Part shown: positions 8,101 to 15,411 of the stretch, one piece after another
Layout of the letters: each line of letters opens with the position of its first letter
Numbering within the stretch: position 1 is the first letter of the stretch
Assembly: GCA_002179805.1 (NCBI GenBank)
Contig: NAVB01002210.1
Coordinates: 1 to 15,411 of the forward strand
Reading direction: 5' to 3'
DNA: 15,411 nucleotides
DNA from: Acanthamoeba lenticulata
Taxonomy: Eukaryota; Discosea; Longamoebia; Acanthamoebidae
Notes under the pieces: generated by a model
Database searches by the model: none
What the model was told of the DNA's origin: nothing
What the model saw: the letters and a program-made list of their open reading frames with translations, nothing else
Made by a program: the position numbers and the translations under genes

Positions 8101-11100
8101 GTTGAAGACGAGGAGGAAACGGGGCAAAAGGGCGACGTACTAGGCGGCATCTTGCTGGAGCGAAGGTGGCCGATCCTCCGATCGGTCTTGTTGGTCTCCT
8201 TGTTGTTGGCCTCGTTTCGCTGCTTCTCCTGCCTGTCCCAGTGCGAGATCACCTATTTTCGCGGCCATAGCGTGACATCAATCAAGTCAGCACAGCCGTG
8301 TACTGACTTGACCCCGAAAAAAGTGCACAAAAAGCACGAGCGCGGACCTCGAAGTTGAACATGGCCCACGCGTGGCAGGCCTTGTACCACTGGCCATCGC
8401 AGAGCGTGGCCTCCTCGTAGGCGCGCAGGATGGTGTGGATCGTCGACTGTAACGAAAGGCGCGCACACGACCTGTGTGAGCCAGCAAACACAACAACCAG
8501 CCAAAGCCCAGGAGGGGCGGACCTCGTCCAGGCCCTCGTGCAGCTCGCGCTCCCAGTTGGCCAGGGTCAGGTAGCACCGCGACAAGAGGGTCTTGGTCGA
8601 GGCCGCCTTCTTGTTGATCGACCGGCACAGCCCGCGCAGCTGGTTGAACAGCTTCTCCTTCTCCGTGTGGTCGCCCTCTGTTGTTTTGTTTGTTTTTATG
8701 ATTATAATTAGTTTTTTTTTGTTTTTTTGGTAATTTTTGATTGTTTTTTGCGTCCTCGCCAGTGAGCAGCGCACCTTTGGTGGTGGCCCAGCAGTGCTTG
8801 AGCCACGCGAAGCGGACCATGGCCTTGTTGCCCTGCACTGCTCGCGAGGCCGCCCCCAAGTCAGCGGGGCAGCTCGGAGGACGAGGAGGCGTTGCGCCAG
8901 AAAGACGTACTGGAGAGGTCGCCGGCCTGCGGAGGCTCCTCGGCGCCGAGGGCCTGAAGGGTGTTGCGGGCCAGCTGGGGCCGCCCGGCCTTGCGACAGA
9001 GCGACGCGAACTTGAGCCAGTTGTGCACGTCCTCCCCCTCGGCCCCGTTGCCGGTGCGGGCCATCGACCGCACGAGCAGGGCCTCCTGCCAGACCTCGAT
9101 GTTGCGCTGCATGCCCTTGAGCCGCCGCGTCCACACGTTGCGCAGAGCCTGCAGGCCGCCCCGGCCGGCGGTCGGGTCCTCTGCCTGCGATCTCCTGTGA
9201 TCGATCAGCTCCTCCATCTCCGACAACAGCTGCGCCCTCACCACCTGTACCAAAAAATCATCAATAAAAAATGATTAATAAAATTAATTTAAAATGAGCG
9301 CGTGGTCCAGCCATGGGGGTCTTTCGTTGATGACGTACGACTTTGTAGGCGCGTGAGTAGCTTTCGCCCACTTGGGCGCGGAGCTCCGGATCGAGCAACC
9401 CCCGCGTTCGGTTGATGCAAACCTGTCGTCCATCATGTACATCATCAAGAGCGTGAGATTCAAATTACTTTTTAAATACTAATAATAATAATAAATGAAA
9501 AGTTGGGCGCGGCGTACCTGGCTGGCATCAAAGTCGTTGTGGTGAAGAGCGAGGACGGCGCGGTAGAAGCTGCCATTGACCGTGTCCTCGTCGAGGCAAT
9601 CGACGTACGTGCGCATGTCGTCCCACTTGGCCATGTTCCACGCGGCGCTGGCCGCCACGGCCGCCATCTTCTTCTTGGCCGCGGTGTCCACGCCCGGCGT
9701 GCGCCACAGCTCCTCGGCCAGCCGCGCAAGGCTCTCCCACTCGGCCATGGCGTAGAGGCACCGCATGCGACCCATCAAATGGTTCATGTTCTTCGGCTCC
9801 TCCGCCTACATTGATTCATGCATGCACGCGCGTGTTTGTGTCATTCCACGCACTCATAAGCTGAGTCTTTCGTCGCGTACCTGCTTGGCCTCGTACTTGA
9901 GGAGGGCGGTCTCCCATCGGTGGAGCTTCTCGTACCAGGACTCCTGCTCGATATGGTACACCTCCTGTGCGTAGTGCAGCACCCCGGCGGCGGCCTCTGG
10001 CAGGTCGAGCTTGTGGTTGATGCTGATCAGCGCCTCGCAGCACGTCCCGCCTGATGGCGCAGAGGAAGCCGCACACGTGTCAGAGCTGCACGTGATGACA
10101 CGTGGCCGGGAGGAAAGCCACAGCGCCTCCACTGGTGACTGCGGCTATGTCTACGTCGTACCGGGCTCCGTGCGGAACTCGATCTCCTTGTAGTGCAGCG
10201 CCTTGGCCCACGCCTGGCACTTCTTGGCGATCCCGCCGAGCACCTTGGTGGGAATGCTGAGCGGGCGTCCGTGTCGCTCCATGTACTCGCACAGGTTGAG
10301 CAGGATCTGCAGGATCTCGGGCGGGAGGCCCGGCCGGCCGTCGCCGTCGCGCCGCTGCATCATGCTCGTGAAGCTGCTCACCACGTCATCCCGGAACTGC
10401 ACCTCGAGCTGGACAACACAAAATCAATTCATTGCAAAAATGTCATCCAAATGGCTAAATAAATACCTCCTGCCACCAGCAGATGAAGGCGACGGGCAAG
10501 AGGTCTTTGACCAGCGGCGCGATGGTCGATGCGGCGGCGTGACAAGCGCGGAGCGCGGGCGAATGGCTCTCCTTGAGGAGGTGGAGGCACAGGCGCCGCA
10601 ACCAATCCACCCAGTCCTCCTTTGTGCTGCGGTTGGACGTTTGGCAGGCCTTGAACGTCCCAACATGGTCAGTCTTTCACACTTCATCAGTCGAAAAGGA
10701 GAAGATGGGCGACGCACCACTTTGAGGGCGGCGTCGGGGGCGGGTGCGCTCTTGTACATGACGGGCGACTTCTCGAGCCGAGCCAACACCTCGGTGTCCT
10801 CATCGGTGAAGCCCACCGTCGGCGGCGACCCGGTCGGGGAGATGCTCCCATCGTTCAGCCGCTCGCGCAACGACGAACGGCGCGCGTTCCTCCGCGCGTA
10901 CAGCGGGAGGTTTACGGCGCCCTTGCCGGCTGGTTCGTGAAAAATGAACAAATATAAATAAATAAATGAACAAATAAATAGAATTGAATTTTTATAAATA
11001 AAAAGGGAAGGGAAAAAAGGCCAACCTTGGGTCTGCCCGTCGTCGGTCAGGGCCTGGTTCTTGAGCAGACGGTCGATTAAGCTCTCATAGTTGGCATGCT

Positions 11101-14100
11101 GGATGCGGTGCTTGACGAGCAGCTTCCGGATCTGTGTGTGGGGGAAAGAGGGGCATGTGTGAGTTTAATGGCAACTCAAAGCGGGCTGCATGCCCTCATC
11201 ATACCATGGGGATGAAGACGGCAAAGTCGGACTGAAGATGAGCGAGGAGCGAGCACAGCGTGTCCATGGCCTCCTTGCGCAGCATCTGCGCCGACGGGCC
11301 GTCCCGGTCGAGCAGGTTGACCAGCGGGTGGATGATGTGCGACGCGTACTCGGAGAAGTTGAGCTTGGTGCACAGCCGCCCGAGCGTCTGCATGGCCAAC
11401 ATCTGTGTGCGCGCGTGCATGTGCATGTGCATGTGTGTGTGCCGAGAGTCAATATGGTGCGATGCGAAGCACAGGCGCTCGACACGCGAGAGCGGACGGA
11501 CCTGGAGCGAGGGCGAGACGGCCAGCTGCTCGTCGTCAAAGAGGCGCGTGATGGTGGGCACCAGCAGGTGGAGGTAGTCCGCCAGACACGCCCCAAACAC
11601 TTCGAGCGCGTGCATCACGTCGACCGCCCTGTGGTCGTAGACGGGCGTGGAGCTCGTCTTGCGCGTGGACACTGGGACCATCATCACCACCACCACCGCG
11701 ATCGCGAGCCATCAGCGGACAAAACGTGAGACGAGACGAAGCAAGACAAGAGCTGTACTCGAGAGAAGGTCGGCCGAGGAGGCGCTGAGGTTGCCGACCA
11801 GAGGCGATCCAGGACTGCGCGGCTCCGCGGTCGTGAGCGTGCTCCGGGCCTCGCTGAGCAGTCGCACCAGCATGAGCGGCAGGATCTCGGGCACGTAGAC
11901 CCGGAAATCCTCCCCTGGCACGATGTGGGTGGTGTTGTGTGTCGTCAGCCGAGGCCATGTGTCAGCCACCAGCCTGCAAGCCAAGCGCTGTACCGAGGAC
12001 GCGGGCCAGGATCTCGACGACGCCGATGGACTGGCGGAAAAGCGGCGTCTGCCAGTTCTCCTTGACCAGGGCAAAGATGTCGTAGATGTAGCTCTTGATG
12101 TCCGACCTCGCGATCCTAATGAGCAGGCCCAGGTTCTGGAACAATATCTCCTGCATTTATGAAAAGAAAAATAACATTACTCAAAGTTTATGTTTTAAAA
12201 AATATAATAATTTAAAAAGGCAACGTACGTTGTTCTTGTCCGAGGAGTTGGGGTTGGCAGAGACGCGGGCGCGGACCGACATGGTGCGCGCGTGGAGGAG
12301 CTGCAAGAAGGGCGGCATGATCTCGGGGATGAAGGGCAACAACCGGCCGCCCTCGGCCTCGAACAGCTGCTTGACCAGCGTGTTGGCCACCGCATCGTGG
12401 TGCGCGCTCAGCGAGGTGTCCCTGCGCGAGGCACGACGTCAGGCCATCAAAGCCAGCAGCAGCAGCCGTGCAGTCGTCACGTGAACGCACTTGAGGATGG
12501 CGAGAAGGGCGCTGACGGCCTTGCTCAGGTAAAACTCGCCGTCGAGCAGGTTGTAGCTGAGCCTGTCGCTGCGCGCTGGCGAGTGGGAGACTTTGGCGTA
12601 GAACAAATTCTTTGCCGTGGTTGCCCTAAGCTACTCGAGAGAAGGCAGCAACAACATGTGGTGAGCGTTGTTCCTCTTTCTCAAACACAAGTCTCGCATT
12701 GACGCGCACCTTCTTCACAAGGTGGTGCGCCTGCACGGTGCCTGGCTCAGAGGGGTTGGCGGTGCTCGGCGTGCTCGTGTAGGCCGAGACCGTCAGCGTT
12801 TGCTTGGTGCCCGACTCCTGCCACACGAGCGCTTCATCAGTCCGGCCCGTGGTCGGCTAACAAGGGAGCGGCCAGAGAAAAGGGAGAACGAGACGCCGCC
12901 CCGTACCCGCTGCGCGCTGATCTGTTGGAGCTTGTGGGTGTAGGGATCGAGAGCGCCCAGGAGGCCCAGCACTTTGATCACCTCCATCCGGAGGGAGGGG
13001 AGCTGCTGCGTCTTGATCTCGTTCAGCAGCAAGTCCAGCAGGTCCGGGAACCGATGGTAGGGCTCGATCACGTAGCCTGTCGTCGTCGTTGTTGTTATTG
13101 TTTTTATTGTTAGTGTTGCCATTTGACGCACACGCACGCCAACGCCCTGCCGGGGCGAGCTCAGCCCGTCTCGTATGCTCATGACTCGAGGATATCGTAC
13201 CGGTGGAGCCGGCTAGCTGGCCCAGGGCGCGCATGGCAACCTCGCGCCGGGCGACGGAGCCCTGCTTGAGGGTGTCGAGCACGCGCGGGACGAGGTAGTG
13301 CAGGTGCGGAACCACGACCTCGCCGCCCACGCGAGCCAGCTCGCCGATGGTGGCCAGCACTTGTGAGCCGACCTGCATTTTGTTGGTGTGAGCACCGGCG
13401 CTGAGCCAAGAAGGAAGAAGAGAAGAAGGAGAAGACGAAGGCGCGCACAGTCGAGTCACGGGTGCCGCTGTGGAGCAGCTCGAGGAGCAAGGTGTCGAGA
13501 ATGGGGCCCACGTAGGGCCTGATCAGGTGGTGCGATGACCGGATGAGGCTGCCAAGCAGCCGCACGCTCTCCTCCTTGGTCCGGCCGTTACTCAGCTCTA
13601 TGGTGGCGCATACGTGGGTAGCCACACGATCAGCTGAGACGACGATCACCGCGGCGTGCGCACGAGGGCGAGCTGGAAACGCACCGAGGCCAGTCACAAG
13701 CTGGATGAGCGTCTTGCGGAGCGAAGGCATCACGTTGCCCGGGTCGCGCACGGACAAGCGGCCGATGAGCGTGATGGCCAGCTCGCGGATCTTGAAGACC
13801 TGGTCGTTAAGGGCGGTGAAGAGCAGGCGCAGGTTCTCCGGCTCGACCAGCGATTGGTCAAAGCCGTGCTGGAGGCACGAAAACACGGTCTCCCTGATCC
13901 GAGGCTCTGTCCCGCGCGGAGCCGCAACATCATATCAGCCATGCATGGCCGAGGCTCGACGGCCGGGAAGGAGGGAGGGCGGACCTCCGTCAGAAATGCC
14001 GACGATGAGGAGCTTCTCCACGACTTCGGTGACCATCAGCGCCATCTTGCGGTCGGTCTGCTCCGTGCGGGCGATGATGGAAGTGCATGTGCGCGCTGCC

Positions 14101-15377
14101 GCCTGCCGAATATCCCTGATCGATGACCACAGCCGCGACGAGATGAGCCAAAAATCCAAGGGCCGACGATGCGTTCGATCTGGCTGTGCGGTTGGTGACG
14201 ACGTACGGGTCATCGTCGTCGAGAAAGCTTACTACGACATCTCGAGTAAACTCGACCACGCTGTACAGGTTGATTTGCAGGTTGAAGGTGGCCAGCGTCT
14301 CCAGCGCCAGTTGCGTCGGCTTGTCCTGTTTTGTTGATCGTTAGTGTCTGTGCAAGCGCACGCATGAAAGCAAAGGACAAATGGCTGTGCCGACCTTGTC
14401 GCTGTAGGCATGCCGGTTGCTCAGGATGGGCCGCACGGTGCCGGCCAAGGCGCTCTTCTTGAGGTTGGACGAGTCGTTCTGCTGGTAGTTGGAAAAGGCC
14501 TTGTTGGCCAGGATCCACGAGATCTCGTCCATCAGCGCCTCCTGCACGCGCGGCAGGAGGGCCGGGACGTGCGCGCACAGCAGGCGCAGGCTCGTGATGA
14601 GGCTGCTGGTCAGCCCGCCGGCGAACATTTGTCCTGCATGGGCCACCACCAGCCCGGCCCGCCTCGGCTGTGAGTTTATCAGCGGCCCAACAAGGGCGAG
14701 GCGGAGGACCAGCGGCGGCGCACCGATGAGGTCGATAGGCGAAACGGTGGTCAGGATCTCGGCCCCCATGGCCTCGGCCAGTGAGCCCAGGCACTGGAGG
14801 GCCTGCGCCGAGCTGGGCCGCTTGGCCTCGAGCGTCTCGCAGATGCGGTCCATGGCGGTCTGGACGTAGGGCCTCATGGCCTGCTTGCCGGCGGCCAGCG
14901 CGATCTGGCCCAGCGCGGAAAAGGCCTCTGACTTGCTGCTGTCGCCCTTCTTCTCCATGATGGACAGCAGCCACAGGACGGCGTCCTTGAGGAGATAGTC
15001 GTTGAACTGCTGCTGCGAGAAATTGGCCAAGATCGGCAAGAGGCCGATCACGGTATTGATCACCAGCCGGTCCTTGTTGTCCTGCAGTTGCACATGATGT
15101 TGAGCAACAGTCAAACTCAGCTGAAACTTGTCCGAGCGCGGGCAATAACACGTGCCTTGAACTGCATGACCTCCTTGCACAGCTGGCGATAGCGCGGTTC
15201 CATCCAGTCGGCCGCCACCAAGAGCTCAGCTGATGTTTGCCAACAAGGAATTGAAGCAGGAGAAGTTTGCGTCAGCTCGAGGGAGGTATGGTAAGGGCGG
15301 ACGCGGATGCAGATGAACGGCGTACCCATGGCCAGCAGGGAGCCGTGAATGACCGCCGGGGTGGAGGACTTGGGGCC
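5193..15377 (-). CDS. TOR: TOR (target of rapamycin) Ser/Thr kinase, missing its N-terminus
   Basis: This is the catalytic subunit of TORC1/TORC2, a PIKK that couples nutrients to growth. The 38 exons, 5' to 3', are: 15377-15326, 15229-15156, 15081-14724, 14633-14395, 14325-14207, 14115-13985, 13906-13685, 13597-13449, 13372-13201, 13076-12907, 12817-12710, 12630-12491, 12421-12229, 12150-11994, 11914-11759, 11671-11502, 11402-11205, 11131-11026, 10929-10718, 10649-10467, 10408-10162, 10050-9881, 9805-9518, 9422-9339, 9244-8911, 8837-8775, 8677-8523, 8446-8348, 8252-8141, 8053-7950, 7871-7752, 7666-7475, 7391-7227, 7120-6495, 6376-5900, 5800-5649, 5553-5506, 5404-5193. They total 6957 nt, or 2318 residues and a stop, collinear with mTOR from about residue 250 to the end. 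HEAT repeats, FAT, FRB, kinase and FATC are all present. The first exon here reads [13 protein letters not shown], so the true start lies past the right edge; bases 15378-15411 look like the end of an intron. All joins keep frame. One donor is GC (15155). The weakest joins are the acceptors at 12631 and 10650. There is no sign of a pseudogene. Confidence 0.95.
5196..5288 (-). other. TOR: TOR FATC tail
   Basis: The last 31 residues end [13 protein letters not shown], matching the invariant TOR terminus. The two cysteines, seven residues apart, correspond to the pair reported to form a redox-sensitive disulphide in yeast TOR1. An intact FATC is required for activity in all PIKKs. Confidence 0.93.
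5649..6870 (-). other. TOR: TOR PI3K-like kinase domain
   Basis: The domain spans exons 7120-6495 (3' part), 6376-5900 and 5800-5649. The N-lobe Lys lies in [19 protein letters not shown]. The catalytic loop GDRHPSN is encoded at 6094-6114 and the DFG at 6046-6054 ([12 protein letters not shown]). IPFRLTRML and [12 protein letters not shown] follow. All residues needed for phosphotransfer are present. Confidence 0.93.
6412..6466. repeat. GAC/AAC trinucleotide repeat inside a TOR intron
   Basis: Tandem GAC units followed by GACAAC units lie in the 118-nt intron between the two main kinase exons (6377-6494). Length variation here would not alter the protein. Confidence 0.8.
6962..7391 (-). other. 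TOR: TOR FRB (FKBP12-rapamycin binding) domain
   Basis: The domain is encoded by exon 7391-7227 and the first part of exon 7120-6495. The four-helix FRB frame is clear: [20 protein letters not shown], then [14 protein letters not shown] and [17 protein letters not shown]. Of the residues that contact rapamycin in mTOR, Leu2031, Trp2101 and Phe2108 are kept. Ser2035 is Trp (codon at 7302-7304), Phe2039 is Ser (codon at 7290-7292), Thr2098 is His, Asp2102 is Glu and Tyr2105 is Phe. Confidence 0.88.
7168..7190. repeat. TAA trinucleotide repeat in a TOR intron
   Basis: A short AAT/TAA run lies within the AT-rich intron 7121-7226. A similar run lies in another TOR intron at 9480-9494. Confidence 0.75.
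7475..10649 (-). other. TOR: TOR FAT domain
   Basis: Exons from 10649 to 7475 encode the TPR-like FAT region that clamps the kinase. Landmarks in order are [119 protein letters not shown] and [15 protein letters not shown]. The acidic/Ser/Thr insert that follows AWAVMNFE in animals is reduced here to a basic, Asn-rich stretch (exon 8252-8141). Confidence 0.85.
8282..8311 (-). other. Inverted repeat / hairpin within a TOR intron
   Basis: A perfect 9-bp inverted repeat (TCAAGTCAG and CTGACTTGA) encloses a second 3-bp stem (CAC/GTG), a four-base loop and a two-base bulge. It lies wholly inside the 95-nt intron 8253-8347. Its function is unknown. Confidence 0.6.
10718..15377 (-). other. TOR: TOR HEAT-repeat solenoid
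   Basis: The first 19 TOR exons in the window encode the helical-repeat half, which in other TORs binds Raptor or Rictor and shapes the dimer. Recognisable blocks include [62 protein letters not shown] and [15 protein letters not shown], each matching mTOR in order. Residues after SAQR (exon 12817-12710) form a Ser/Thr/Pro-rich linker, as in the animal protein. Confidence 0.85.
10944..10992. repeat. AAATAAATGAAC-type AT-rich repeat in a TOR intron
   Basis: Imperfect repeats of AAATAAAT and GAACAAAT fill much of the intron 10930-11025. No coding content is visible. Confidence 0.65.
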
Positions 15378-15411
15378 CTGAGCTCGCCGTAACAGAGTAA
15401 AAATCAACAGA

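Noticed and set aside
7218..8105. 295-codon plus-strand open frame
   Set aside because: It crosses several TOR exons and introns on the opposite strand and shows no domain or sensible composition.
8236..8243. Alternative acceptor GGGACAG for the TOR exon at 8252
   Set aside because: From the donor at 8347 it gives the wrong frame. The acceptor at 8253 gives [14 protein letters not shown], which aligns with mTOR AVLHYKHQNQ.
8253..9134. 293-codon minus-strand open frame
   Set aside because: It runs through several TOR introns in shifting frames. Only short parts of it coincide with real TOR exons.
12221..12232. 12-bp perfect palindrome CAACGTACGTTG over a TOR exon-intron boundary
   Set aside because: The common donor GTACGT contains the self-complementary GTAC, and exon ends of AAC extend it. 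I read it as chance rather than a site.
1..15411. Search for tRNA, rRNA, transposon ends, prokaryotic operons or viral genes
   Set aside because: I saw no cloverleaf with A/B boxes, no terminal repeats or transposase, no ribosome-binding sites and no viral protein. All five genes are spliced eukaryotic genes.

Overview
The window is eukaryotic nuclear DNA. Five protein-coding genes are split by many short GT-AG introns (about 55 to 124 nt), with GC-rich exons, AT-rich introns and very short intergenic gaps. Gene content and architecture fit a compact, intron-dense protist genome, most plausibly an amoebozoan such as Acanthamoeba. That assignment is an inference from style; no marker in the window proves it.

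Layout. (1) 1-401, minus strand: 5' end of a gene for a low-complexity AT-hook protein that leaves the window on the left. (2) 402-548: short divergent promoter gap. (3) 549-1730, plus strand: five-exon PhyH-family (phytanoyl-CoA dioxygenase-like) Fe(II)/2-oxoglutarate oxygenase, 296 aa. (4) 1851-3328, plus strand: five-exon RAD52 homologue, 403 aa. (5) 3574-5039, minus strand: nine-exon ERGIC/Erv41-type ER-Golgi cargo receptor, 307 aa, with a 5-nt first coding exon. (6) 5193-15377, minus strand: most of a TOR kinase gene, 38 exons giving 2318 residues from the N-terminal HEAT region to the FATC tail. Roughly the first 250 residues lie beyond the right edge. All exon models were joined by hand; every junction keeps frame and the coding lengths sum to multiples of three.

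The genes do not form a pathway. They are housekeeping genes of DNA repair, secretion, growth signalling and oxidation chemistry packed close together. No gene-free stretch exceeds 245 bases. I saw no tRNA, rRNA, mobile element, CRISPR array or viral gene.

I found no wholly new system. The points most worth checking are: a TOR rapamycin-binding (FRB) site that carries Trp and Ser where human mTOR has Ser2035 and Phe2039; a ubiquitin-interacting-motif-like helix in the RAD52 C-terminal region; a splice-donor style dominated by C at intron position +4; a probable GC-AG intron; a strong intronic hairpin in TOR; and two stop-free introns whose length is a multiple of three.
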